40,199 nt of DNA, from contig CAISIV010000061.1 of assembly GCA_903885555.1 (NCBI GenBank), forward strand, positions 1 to 40,199. Reading direction: 5' to 3'. Positions 1 to 7,306 of this stretch are shown here, piece after piece; position 1 is the stretch's first letter; every line of letters starts with the position of its first letter. Made by a program: the position numbers and the translations under genes. The notes beneath the pieces were generated by a model. It made no database searches. It was not told the origin of the DNA and worked only from the letters and a program-made list of their open reading frames with translations. This DNA is from an uncultured Hyphomicrobiales bacterium (lineage in GTDB: Bacteria > Pseudomonadota > Alphaproteobacteria > Rhizobiales > Xanthobacteraceae).

Positions 1-131
1 CCACCGTGCCACCCGCCGCCACCGTGTCCGTGACCACCGTGGCCACGCTGGGCCAACGCCGCACCGGACGTTGCCGCCATCGCGCCGGCGAGCACGCCGA
101 TAACTGCAAATATCTTGAATAGTTTGGACAT
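1..131 (-). CDS. Gly/His-rich small exported protein (C-terminus outside window)
   Basis: Partial gene. The start is the ATG at 131-129, with a GGAGG Shine-Dalgarno about 9 bases upstream. The 43 visible residues begin MSKLFKIFAVIGVL and form a typical Sec signal peptide, probably cleaved after ALA near residue 27. The mature protein opens with alternating Gly and His (QRGHGGHGHGGGGWHG) and then runs off the left edge. Gly/His-rich exported proteins can bind metal ions, but that is inference and no function is established. It is followed on the same strand by two more small exported proteins. The family is not recognised because the remainder is missing. Confidence 0.7.
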   Translation of the reverse strand, partial: MSKLFKIFAVIGVLAGAMAATSGAALAQRGHGGHGHGGGGWHG

Positions 132-197
132 CGCAAAACCTCCGAAGGCGCCCCAGCTTTCCGATTCAACGGCGGGCGGCTTGAAACCCTGCGATGA

Positions 198-437
198 TCA
201 TGAGCACTGCCGCACACGCCGCGTGACGGCGTGGCCGTTGCGCATGACCCGCACTTGCGTCCAACTGCATACCGGTTCCGGCACCGAAGCCGGCGGCGGG
301 TAATATCGCCAGCCATAGACCGGGCCGTAGTACTTGGCGTCGTTGGGACGCGCACCGGGGCCGCGTGCATAGGCTGCGACGGACGAAAACGCCCCTAACA
401 ATGCGATGACCGTTATGTATTTTGTGAATCTGGACAT
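198..437 (-). CDS. Small exported hypothetical protein, 79 aa
   Basis: The chosen start is the ATG at 437-435, preceded by a strong GGAGGA ribosome-binding site. An in-frame start 36 bases further upstream would place extra residues in front of the signal peptide and is less likely. Residues 1 to about 24 (MSRFTKYITVIALLGAF..AYA) form a signal peptide. The mature part is rich in Tyr, Pro and Arg and has two cysteines (PVCSW and the C-terminal RRVRQCS) that could form a disulfide in the periplasm. I do not recognise a family. It lies in the same orientation as the flanking small exported genes, so the three may be cotranscribed. Confidence 0.6.
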   Translation of the reverse strand: MSRFTKYITVIALLGAFSSVAAYARGPGARPNDAKYYGPVYGWRYYPPPASVPEPVCSWTQVRVMRNGHAVTRRVRQCS

Positions 438-485
438 CAGGTCTCCTCCGATGCCCCCGTCAGAACTAACCAAAATGTCTGACGG

Positions 486-800
486 TTATTCCCACCAGCA
501 CTGCATGCGCGGCACGATGACAGTGCCGCTGGGGCGATATTCCTTCACCAGCTGGCTGCGGCACTGACGCACCGAATTGCTGCTGAGTTGCTGGCGGCGG
601 GGATAGATGGTCACGCGCGGGCGCGACGACTGCGCGGCGAATTCGTGCGTAGTGCGGGCGCTGGCATAGTGGCTCGACGCGCCGCCGTAGTTGCGCACGG
701 TCACTTTCGGATCCTTGCAGCCGAAAAATTCGGCCGCCGCCGGTGTCACCATTACGGCAACTGCCACGGCCGCCAAGGCGATGCCCGCCAAACTGCGCAT
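486..800 (-). CDS. Small exported hypothetical protein, 104 aa
   Basis: It begins MRSLAGIALAAVAVAVMVTPAAAE, a clear Sec signal peptide with an AAA|E cleavage site at about residue 23. The mature region is about 80 residues, basic and Ser/Arg-rich. It has three cysteines (FFGCKDP, VRQCRS and RMQCWWE at the C-terminus), so disulfide bonding in the periplasm is plausible. The GGGGA-like ribosome-binding site is weak. No family is recognised. It lies 49 bases upstream of the next minus-strand small exported gene and is divergent from the metallopeptidase gene starting at 893. Confidence 0.6.
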   Translation of the reverse strand: MRSLAGIALAAVAVAVMVTPAAAEFFGCKDPKVTVRNYGGASSHYASARTTHEFAAQSSRPRVTIYPRRQQLSSNSVRQCRSQLVKEYRPSGTVIVPRMQCWWE

Positions 801-892
801 CTCAATCCCCAGTCCTTGCCTTAATAGTTAACGGTCGCCCATTTCGGGTGTTCCGTCAATACCTTGGTAGAAAGCCTGGGTTGGCCTAAAAG

Positions 893-1324
893 ATGGACAT
901 GGCGGACAAAACCGACGGCTTGCAGGTCTGGCGAGGGCTCAAAGCGCCCTCTTTGGCCGATTTCGAGGGGTTGGCCGCCGAGGCCTATGCCCGGCTGCCG
1001 GACACCTTCCGGGGGCTGTGCGAGGGCCTGATTATCCGGGTGGAGGACTTCCCGACCGAGGACGTGCTGGAAACGATGGGTCTGGAGAGCGAATTCGACC
1101 TGCTCGGGTTGTTCCAGGGCGTGGGAATACCCTTCCAGACGCCTTCTAATCCCCAGCAATTCCCCAATCTGATCTGGCTGTACCGGCGGCCGATCCTCGA
1201 CTACTGGGCCGAGCACGACGAGACCCTGACCGACATCATCACACACGTCCTGATCCACGAGATCGGCCACCACTTCGGCCTTTCCGACGATGACATCGAT
1301 GCCATCGAAGCCGCGGCTGATTAG
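893..1324 (+). CDS. Zincin-like metallopeptidase family protein (DUF1025/Zincin_1 type)
   Basis: The 143-residue cytosolic protein has no signal peptide. Its C-terminal third carries HEIGHHFGLSDDDID, with the HExxH zinc motif at His122, Glu123 and His126. The acidic stretch after the motif is typical of the short zincin-like family PF06262. By family knowledge these are minimal metallopeptidases with unknown substrates. The start may be the ATG at 893 or the one at 899; neither has a strong Shine-Dalgarno. It precedes leuD by about 95 bases, and I see no functional reason for the pairing. Confidence 0.8.
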   Translation: MDMADKTDGLQVWRGLKAPSLADFEGLAAEAYARLPDTFRGLCEGLIIRVEDFPTEDVLETMGLESEFDLLGLFQGVGIPFQTPSNPQQFPNLIWLYRRPILDYWAEHDETLTDIITHVLIHEIGHHFGLSDDDIDAIEAAAD

Positions 1325-1334
1325 TGAAAACCGC

Positions 1335-1360
1335 ATAGCAGACCGCCTCAGCTCTGCTAT
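1335..1360. promoter_or_regulatory. 8-bp inverted repeat overlapping a possible -35 box before leuD
   Basis: Arms ATAGCAGA (1335-1342) and TCTGCTAT (1353-1360) are perfect inverted repeats around a 10-base centre. The last T of the right arm starts TTGACC, which resembles a -35 hexamer. There is no T-tract, so an operator or a leader hairpin is more likely than a terminator. It lies 60 bases before the leuD start. No regulator can be named from the sequence. Confidence 0.35.
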
Positions 1361-1419
1361 TGACCCCTACATTGGACCTTCTAGAAACAAGGCGGCTTTT
1401 GAGCCGGGAGCACGAGACG

Positions 1420-2025
1420 ATGGAAAAATTCACGGTCCTGGAAGGCGTCGCGGCGCCTATGAAGATGATCAATGTCGACACCGACATGATCATCCCGAAG
1501 CAATATTTGAAGACCATCAAGCGCACCGGACTGGGCAAGGGCCTGTTCTCCGAGCAGCGCTACAAGGACGACGGCACCGAGAACCCGGATTTCGTGCTCA
1601 ACCAGCCGGCCTATCGCAAATCCAAGGTCATCGTCGCCGGCGACAATTTCGGCTGCGGCTCCTCGCGCGAACATGCGCCGTGGGCGCTGCTGGATTTCGG
1701 CGTGCGCTGCGTGATCTCGACCTCGTTCGGCGACATTTTCTACAACAACTGCTTCAAGAACGGCGTGCTGCCGATCCGCGTCTCGCCGGAAGATCTCGAG
1801 AAGCTGTTCGATGACGCCGATCGCGGCGCCAACGCCACGCTGACCATCGACCTCGAGAAGCAGGAAATCCGCGGTCCCGACGGCGGCACGGTCAAGTTCG
1901 AGATCGACGCCCACCGCAAGCACTGCATGCTCAACGGCCTCGACGATATCGGTCTGACGCACCAGAAGAAGGCCAAGATCGAAAGCTACGAGGAAAAGGC
2001 CAAGGCCGAGCGCGCGTGGGTCTGA
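1420..2025 (+). CDS. leuD: 3-isopropylmalate dehydratase small subunit
   Basis: The 201-residue protein matches LeuD in length and sequence: [14 protein letters not shown] at the N-terminus, [11 protein letters not shown], and the [16 protein letters not shown] loop that helps form the active site with LeuC. With the large subunit LeuC, which carries the 4Fe-4S cluster and is not in this window, it isomerises 2-isopropylmalate to 3-isopropylmalate in leucine synthesis. The ATG at 1420 is chosen over an upstream in-frame ATG because it matches the family N-terminus and follows a GGGAG-type ribosome site. The next gene starts within its last codons. Confidence 0.95.
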   Translation: MEKFTVLEGVAAPMKMINVDTDMIIPKQYLKTIKRTGLGKGLFSEQRYKDDGTENPDFVLNQPAYRKSKVIVAGDNFGCGSSREHAPWALLDFGVRCVISTSFGDIFYNNCFKNGVLPIRVSPEDLEKLFDDADRGANATLTIDLEKQEIRGPDGGTVKFEIDAHRKHCMLNGLDDIGLTHQKKAKIESYEEKAKAERAWV

Positions 2026-2351
2026 AGCTGGCAATCGCTGTGACGGCGTTGGCGCTCTGCGCCGCGCCGGCGATGGCGCAGAAATCGACGGAAGACGGTT
2101 TGCGTGACTGCGAGAAGCTGGCTGCCGTCAACTTCAAGCAGGAAAACCGCGCATTTAAAAAGTTCGTCATCGAACGCGCCGACATCAACGAAGACGTCTA
2201 TACTGGCAAGGTTGGTTCCCAACCGGTCACGACCGTTTATCACGGCAAAGCCGTCTACCAGGCCGGTGGTGAGCCCGCCAATGTCCGCTTCATCTGTTTG
2301 CACGCCGGCCTCGGCAAAGGCGCGGTCTTTGTCTACATGATGCTTCACTAG
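2016..2351 (+). CDS. Small exported hypothetical protein, 111 aa, overlapping leuD
   Basis: The GTG start at 2016 overlaps the end of leuD by 10 bases, so the two are probably translationally coupled. Residues 1-22 ([22 protein letters not shown]) are a signal peptide with an AMA|Q cleavage site. The mature domain is about 90 residues with two cysteines (LRDCEKL and RFICLHAG), which may pair in the periplasm. I do not recognise the family. The flavoprotein gene begins 8 bases downstream, so leuD, this gene and the following pair could form one transcription unit, although their functions differ. Confidence 0.65.
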   Translation: MGLKLAIAVTALALCAAPAMAQKSTEDGLRDCEKLAAVNFKQENRAFKKFVIERADINEDVYTGKVGSQPVTTVYHGKAVYQAGGEPANVRFICLHAGLGKGAVFVYMMLH

Positions 2352-2359
2352 AGATACCC

Positions 2360-4069
2360 ATGACCGTTGAACCGCTGCGCACGGAAACCGACGTTCTCGT
2401 GATCGGCTCCGGCGCCGCCGGCATGTATGCGGCGATCGAAGCGGCAAAAAGCGGCTGCAAGGTTTTGCTCGTGGACCGCAGCCTGATCGGCCGCGGCGGC
2501 GCCACCGTGATGGCGCAAATGACGGTCGCCGTCGCGCTCGGTGCCGAAACGCCGGACGACTGGCACTACCACTACAAAGACACGCTCGCCGCCGGCCGCG
2601 GCCTCTGCAACGAGTCGCTCGCGCGTCTGCTGTGCGAGGAAGGCCCCGACTGCATCCGCGCAATGGATGAGTGGGGAGTCGGCTGGGCGAGAAAAGATGG
2701 CCACATCACCGCAACCATGGCTCCCGGTCATGACCGGCCGCGTTGCGTCTATGTCGATTTCCTCAATACCGGCCCTGCTGTATCGAAGACACTACGGACG
2801 AAGGTCAACAAGACCGACGGCATCCGCAAGGCCGGCGATCTCTGCGTCGTCGACCTGCTGAAACACGACGGAAAGATCGTCGGCGTCGGCGCGTTGCATC
2901 TCGGCAGCGGCGCGCCGGTGATGATCTCCGCCAAGGCGACCATCATCGCCACCGGCGGACTGACGCGGCTGTACCGGCGCAACAGCGCTTCATCCAACAT
3001 GGGCGGCGACGGCTATGCGCTGGCGCTGCGCGCCGGCGCCTCGCTGGTCGACATGGAGTTCGTGCAGTTCTTTCCGATCGGACGCCTTGCTCCGCGGCTG
3101 ATCGGCATGGACCCGATCATGTGGGACCCGTTCCGCTACAAGCTCGGCGGCAAACTGCTCAACAACCGCATGGAAGAGTTCACCCAGAACTATGGCGTCA
3201 ACGAGGGCGGCAAATATACCATCACCCGCGACGCCGGCAGCTATGCCATCCTCAAGGAAGTCGAAGCCGGCCGCGGCTCGCCGCACGGCGGCGTCTATCT
3301 GAGTTTTCAGCACGTGCCGGAAGTAAAATTGCGCGAAGCCTTCGGCCCGGTCATCGACAAGCTCGCCGAGAACGGCATCGACCTGACCAGGATGCCGGTG
3401 GAGGTGGCGCCGATCGCGCATTATCACATGGGCGGCATCGCGGTCGACACGCAGATGCAGACCGGCCTGCCCGGCCTGTTCGCCGCCGGCGAAGCGGTCG
3501 GCGGCGCCAATGGCGCCAATCGTTTGTCCGGCAACGCCATCACCGAAGCCTTCGTGTTCGGCCGCCGCGCTGGGCAATCTGCCGGGGAGTTTGCCAACCG
3601 GGCCTTCGCTCCTGCCGTGCCCGCCGACAATGAAGCTGCAATTATCGATCTCGTGACGGCGGATGAGCCCGCGCACGCAATCAACACCGCCGAACTGGTG
3701 CAGACGCTGCAGGCCACCATGCAGGACGACGTCGGAGCGCTACGCACCGCAGCAGGTCTGAAACGCGCGCTCGCCACCATCGATGCGATGACGGCGCAGA
3801 TCGGTGATCGGCCGCAGGGCAGCGGCAAGAGCTTCGACATGCGCCGCGTCGATTGGCTCGACCTGCGCAACATGCTGATGGTGGCGAAGTCGGTCGCCGA
3901 AGCCGCGCTGGCGCGCACCGAAACGCGCGGCGCGCAGCATCGCGAGGATTTTCCCGAAACGTCGCCGGACTGGGCGGTCAATCAGTTCGTCAAGCTGCGC
4001 GACGGCCGCGTCACGCTGTCGAAGCACGCCGTACTACAAAACACGCTAGTTGGAGCGGCCGCGTCATGA
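2360..4069 (+). CDS. SDH/fumarate-reductase-like FAD flavoprotein, noncanonical active site
   Basis: The 569-residue protein belongs to the succinate dehydrogenase/fumarate reductase/L-aspartate oxidase flavoprotein superfamily. An FAD dinucleotide motif GSGAAG sits at residues 16-21, the capping-domain motif HYHMGGI at 354-360 and an FAD-binding GEAVGGANGANRLSGNAI stretch follows. The His used for covalent FAD in SdhA ([10 protein letters not shown]) is replaced by GRGGATVMAQ, so FAD is probably noncovalent. EFVQFHPTG of SdhA reads EFVQFFPIG here (Phe238 for His), and the RGEGG motif carrying the catalytic Arg is absent. The substrate is therefore unlikely to be plain succinate or fumarate. 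Its stop overlaps the start of a 2Fe-2S partner as ATGA, so the two should act as a pair. Confidence 0.85.
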   Translation: MTVEPLRTETDVLVIGSGAAGMYAAIEAAKSGCKVLLVDRSLIGRGGATVMAQMTVAVALGAETPDDWHYHYKDTLAAGRGLCNESLARLLCEEGPDCIRAMDEWGVGWARKDGHITATMAPGHDRPRCVYVDFLNTGPAVSKTLRTKVNKTDGIRKAGDLCVVDLLKHDGKIVGVGALHLGSGAPVMISAKATIIATGGLTRLYRRNSASSNMGGDGYALALRAGASLVDMEFVQFFPIGRLAPRLIGMDPIMWDPFRYKLGGKLLNNRMEEFTQNYGVNEGGKYTITRDAGSYAILKEVEAGRGSPHGGVYLSFQHVPEVKLREAFGPVIDKLAENGIDLTRMPVEVAPIAHYHMGGIAVDTQMQTGLPGLFAAGEAVGGANGANRLSGNAITEAFVFGRRAGQSAGEFANRAFAPAVPADNEAAIIDLVTADEPAHAINTAELVQTLQATMQDDVGALRTAAGLKRALATIDAMTAQIGDRPQGSGKSFDMRRVDWLDLRNMLMVAKSVAEAALARTETRGAQHREDFPETSPDWAVNQFVKLRDGRVTLSKHAVLQNTLVGAAAS

Positions 4070-4398
4070 CCGAACAGGCCACCCTGAAAATCTGGCGCGG
4101 CGACGCGCCCGATGCCGGCCGCTGGGAAACCTACGAAGTGCCCTTCGAGCACGGCCAGTCGGTGCTTGATGGTTTGCGCTGGATCCGCATACACCGCGAT
4201 CCGAGCCTCGCGATCCGCTTCTCCTGCATCAACGCCAATGCCTGCAAGGAATGCATGATGGAGCTGGACGGCAAGACCGTCTACGCCTGCACCGCGCGGC
4301 TGCAGCCGCACGAGATGACGCTGGCGCCGCTGTCTAACAAGAAACTGGTGCGCGATCTGGTGACGGAAATCGCGCCACCGGCGGAGCGGTTCAAGTAG
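4066..4398 (+). CDS. SdhB-like 2Fe-2S ferredoxin-domain protein, 110 aa (no 4Fe-4S domain)
   Basis: The ATG at 4066 overlaps the flavoprotein stop codon (ATGA), showing translational coupling. The protein resembles only the N-terminal plant-type ferredoxin domain of succinate dehydrogenase iron-sulfur subunits. The cysteines lie in SCINANACKECMMELDG..AC, spaced C-x5-C-x2-C-x11-C. SdhB in this same window has C-x4-C-x2-C-x11-C, so the first loop is one residue longer. The C-terminal domain with the 4Fe-4S and 3Fe-4S clusters is missing. It ends with ERFK and a proper stop, so it looks like a complete small subunit rather than a fragment. It probably takes electrons from, or passes them to, the preceding flavoprotein; the external partner is unknown. 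Confidence 0.8.
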   Translation: MTEQATLKIWRGDAPDAGRWETYEVPFEHGQSVLDGLRWIRIHRDPSLAIRFSCINANACKECMMELDGKTVYACTARLQPHEMTLAPLSNKKLVRDLVTEIAPPAERFK

Positions 4399-4409
4399 TT
4401 GAAACAGCG

Positions 4410-5462
4410 TTAGGTCATCGGCTGACAAGTGCGCTGCGAATTCGGCAGCGCTATCGGCAGCGATTTCAATTCCTGCATGGTGCGCGGATTCCACGCCTCG
4501 ACCAGCTTCTTGGCTTCGTCCATTTGCGCCGACGTCATCTTCGGTTCGATCGATGCGCGGATCTGCGAATTGTCGTGATAGGGACTGCGTGCCGCCAGCC
4601 GAAACCAGAAGTCGGCCTGCACCAGATCGGCTGCGATCACGGTACCGCGCGAATCCTTCTCGCCGTCGGTGAACATCATGCTGAGCTTTTCGTGCGCCTG
4701 CGGCTGGTCGAGCAGCGCCGCGCGCATCAACCAGCAATATCCTTCCGCCAGATCGGCCTGGCTCGACGGCGTGCCGATCGGCGTATTCATCGACATATAG
4801 CCGAGGCTCAACATCGCATCGACATTGCCGTGGCGCGCCGACGACGCCAGCCATTTCAAGGCTTCGGGGCGGCTCGCCGTCACACCCGGCGCGCCGCGCA
4901 GATAAAGATCCGACAGATCCTTTTCGGCAGCGAAAGAACCTTTCTCAGCGGCACTCTTGATCATCGCGAGGCCGGCGGCGGGATCCTGCTTGACGCCACG
5001 CCCGCCGATGATCATGGGACCTAGCGCGCGCATGGCTTCAACTTCACCGGCATCCGCAGCCGGCTTCAGCGCTGCCACAACCTTGTTTTCATCGATCGTG
5101 ATGCGGTCGCCGTTGCGCAGACGGTAGGCGATATCACGCGCGGCGGCAGGCTCACCCTGCTCCGCCGCTTTCACGACCCAAAGCACTCCCCCCGCGCGAT
5201 CGCCCGGCAAGCCGTCGCCTGTCAAAAGAGTCAGCCCCAGGAGATGTTGCGCGGAGCGGTCCGCAGCGACGGCGCGCGAGATAACGCCGCGAACCTGGCT
5301 TGTGACCGGGCAGGTTACCGGAATCATACAAAGCCAGCCGAGCCGGCCGTTGGTTTTCAGGATATTGGCCGGTGCGTAATCGCCTTCTTCGGCGGCACTT
5401 GCGCCAACCGCAGTCAGCGCCCCCATCGCGAGGATCGCGGCCGCTACAAGTTTCCTGATCAT
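4410..5462 (-). CDS. Exported Sel1-like repeat protein
   Basis: The 350-residue protein starts with a signal peptide (MIRKLVAAAILAMGALTAVGASA). The rest is made of Sel1-type alpha-solenoid repeats, visible as AAEQGEPAAARDIAYRL, PAADAGEVEAMRALG, SAAEKGSFAAEKDLSDLY and SARHGNVDAMLSLGYM, followed by WLMRAALLDQPQAHEKL. Such repeats usually scaffold protein-protein contacts, so a periplasmic adaptor role is plausible but no partner is evident. A GGAG ribosome site precedes the ATG at 5462. It is convergent with the 2Fe-2S gene, with only 11 bases between the stops and no recognisable terminator. Confidence 0.8.
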   Translation of the reverse strand: MIRKLVAAAILAMGALTAVGASAAEEGDYAPANILKTNGRLGWLCMIPVTCPVTSQVRGVISRAVAADRSAQHLLGLTLLTGDGLPGDRAGGVLWVVKAAEQGEPAAARDIAYRLRNGDRITIDENKVVAALKPAADAGEVEAMRALGPMIIGGRGVKQDPAAGLAMIKSAAEKGSFAAEKDLSDLYLRGAPGVTASRPEALKWLASSARHGNVDAMLSLGYMSMNTPIGTPSSQADLAEGYCWLMRAALLDQPQAHEKLSMMFTDGEKDSRGTVIAADLVQADFWFRLAARSPYHDNSQIRASIEPKMTSAQMDEAKKLVEAWNPRTMQELKSLPIALPNSQRTCQPMT

Positions 5463-5520
5463 TGCCGGTAAGCTCCGATGTGGCCACGAGCTTACAACAA
5501 TGTTCCGGAATAGGAACCGG

Positions 5521-6321
5521 TCAATCCGGGATTGACGGCGTCCATGAGCCCACCGGCGCGGCGCTCAAGCCGACGATGCCGCTCTTGTCGATCGCGCTTT
5601 GCAAGAAGCCCGATGCGCGCACGTCATCGATGAAGCGATTGACGCCCGCGAGCGCCTCGGCCTTGCCCTTCGGCACAATGATCGTCTGCGTCACGCCAAA
5701 CAGACTGTCGGGCAACAGGCGATAGCCGGGCATGTCCTTGAGCATGGTGGTGAGACGCTGGCGGTTGGCGCCGAAGGCATCGATTTCGTTTGCCGCCAGC
5801 TTCTTCTTCGCATCGGCCGGCGTGTTGTCAGTTTCTATCAGCGTCGCCAGCTTCAGCTTGCGCTTCATGTAGAGCGTCACGGAATCGCCAGCGCCGCCTG
5901 AGATCCGCAAACCCGCGGCATCGATGTCCTTGACCGACTTGATGCGCGAAGTGTCCGGCACAATGAAGGATTGCTGCACCAGCATGTAGACCTGGCTGAA
6001 CTCGACGGTGCCGACGCGCTCCGGCGCGAAAGCGACAAAACCAATATCCGCCTCGCCCTTGGTGACAGCCTCGATCACCGTCGCCGGATTGGCCGACGGG
6101 ATGAGCTGTACCGGCATATTGTGGCGCTTGGCCAGTTCGCGGGCGAGGTCGGCCGACGCGCCGCGGATGTCGCCGGTGGCTGGATCTTTCACCGCTTGCG
6201 CCGGATTGGTGGCGAGATAGACGGCACGCAGCGTGCCGCCAGGTGCGAGATCGTCGGCCTGCGCTGCTCCAAGTGGCACGGCGAACGCCATTGCCATCGC
6301 GAAAGCGATCAAAATTTTCAT
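5521..6321 (-). CDS. ABC transporter periplasmic substrate-binding protein, family 3
   Basis: The 266-residue protein has a signal peptide (MKILIAFAMAMAFAVPLGAAQA) and the fold signature of polar amino-acid-type solute-binding proteins: GTLRAVYLATNPAQAV, GASADLARELAKRHNMPVQLI, ITKGEADIGFVAF-like segments, and a C-terminal VNRFIDDVRASGFLQSAI helix. Family members capture amino acids or small organic acids in the periplasm for an ABC importer. No permease or ATPase gene is adjacent, so it is an orphan binding protein here and its ligand is unknown. A strong GGGGGAG ribosome site lies just before the ATG. Confidence 0.85.
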   Translation of the reverse strand: MKILIAFAMAMAFAVPLGAAQADDLAPGGTLRAVYLATNPAQAVKDPATGDIRGASADLARELAKRHNMPVQLIPSANPATVIEAVTKGEADIGFVAFAPERVGTVEFSQVYMLVQQSFIVPDTSRIKSVKDIDAAGLRISGGAGDSVTLYMKRKLKLATLIETDNTPADAKKKLAANEIDAFGANRQRLTTMLKDMPGYRLLPDSLFGVTQTIIVPKGKAEALAGVNRFIDDVRASGFLQSAIDKSGIVGLSAAPVGSWTPSIPD

Positions 6322-6376
6322 GTGTCTCCCCCGGCTTTTTGGCGAGCTTACCGCAAAGCCTATCGGGGCGGGAGAT

Positions 6377-7252
6377 TTATCGGGCGGCGACCGCGTCGGC
6401 GATTGCGACCGTACGCCGCGCCATTTCGGCGTGCAGACGCTCGACCATCTTGCCGTCGATCGAGACCACGCCCTTGCTCTTGTTCTCCGGCAGATCGAAG
6501 GCCGCGATCATGGTACGGGCCCATTTCACTTCGTCGTCCGACGGCGTGAAGACCGTGTTGCACGGACCGATCTGGTTGGGATGGATCAGGGTCTTGCCGT
6601 CAAAGCCCATGTCACGGCCCTGCTCGCATTCCTTCACGAAGCCTTCGGCGTCGCCGATATTGTTGTAGACGCCATCGAGCACATCGATGCCATAGATGCG
6701 CGCGGCGGCGATGACATTCATCAGCCAGCCGATCATCGGCCAGCGCCCCGGCACTTGCCGCGCCCTCGTATCCTTGGCGATATCGTTGGTGCCCAGCACG
6801 AAGCCCGCGAGCCGCGTCTCGGAATCCTGGGCGCAGGCCGCGATCGACAGCACATTGAACACCGCCTGCGGCGACTCGATCATCGCCCAGATCTTGGTCT
6901 TGTGGTTGGTGCTCATGTCCAGCAGACGCTGGCCGATGGTCTCGAGCTGCTCGGGCGAGGAAATCTTCGGCACCACGATGCCATCCGGCGCCGCATGCGC
7001 CGCCGCGGTCAGGTCGTCGGAAAACCACGGCGAATCGATGCCATTGGTGCGGATGAAGACTTCGCGCGGGCCAAAGCCGCCGGCCTTGACCACATCGGTC
7101 ACCTGCTGGCGGGCGCTTTCCTTGGCGTCTGGCGCGACCGAATCTTCAAGGTCGAGGATGACGCCGTCGGCGGGAAGGGTTTTGGCTTTTTCCAGTGCGC
7201 GGGCATTGGAGCCCGGCATGTAGAGAATGCTGCGGCGAGGTCTGAGGGTCAT
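6377..7252 (-). CDS. HpcH/HpaI (CitE-like) CoA-ester lyase, resembles malyl-CoA thioesterase Mcl2
   Basis: The 291-residue protein starts RRSILYMPGSNARALEKA and contains ILDLEDSVAPDAKESAR (acidic metal-binding loop), GTNDIAKD, DGVYNNIGDAEGF and CEQGRDMGFDGKTLIHPNQI. These are hallmarks of the CitE/malyl-CoA lyase TIM-barrel family. From memory the closest characterised match is (3S)-malyl-CoA thioesterase Mcl2 of Rhodobacter sphaeroides, which shares DGVYN and CEQGRDMGFDGKTLIHP; the classical lyase Mcl1 is more distant. It could therefore hydrolyse malyl-CoA or cleave a related beta-hydroxyacyl-CoA. The presence of mch at 20.6 kb supports a link with the ethylmalonyl-CoA route. The ribosome site is weak. 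Confidence 0.82.
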   Translation of the reverse strand: MTLRPRRSILYMPGSNARALEKAKTLPADGVILDLEDSVAPDAKESARQQVTDVVKAGGFGPREVFIRTNGIDSPWFSDDLTAAAHAAPDGIVVPKISSPEQLETIGQRLLDMSTNHKTKIWAMIESPQAVFNVLSIAACAQDSETRLAGFVLGTNDIAKDTRARQVPGRWPMIGWLMNVIAAARIYGIDVLDGVYNNIGDAEGFVKECEQGRDMGFDGKTLIHPNQIGPCNTVFTPSDDEVKWARTMIAAFDLPENKSKGVVSIDGKMVERLHAEMARRTVAIADAVAAR

Positions 7253-7306
7253 GCGCCGACTTTATCGGGCGCCGGAAAATGATCAAGCGCCGCGGCTGCC
7301 CGAACT

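Noticed and set aside
1381-2034. A long minus-strand frame across leuD
   Set aside because: The plus strand encodes clear LeuD, and the minus frame lacks any domain or ribosome site.
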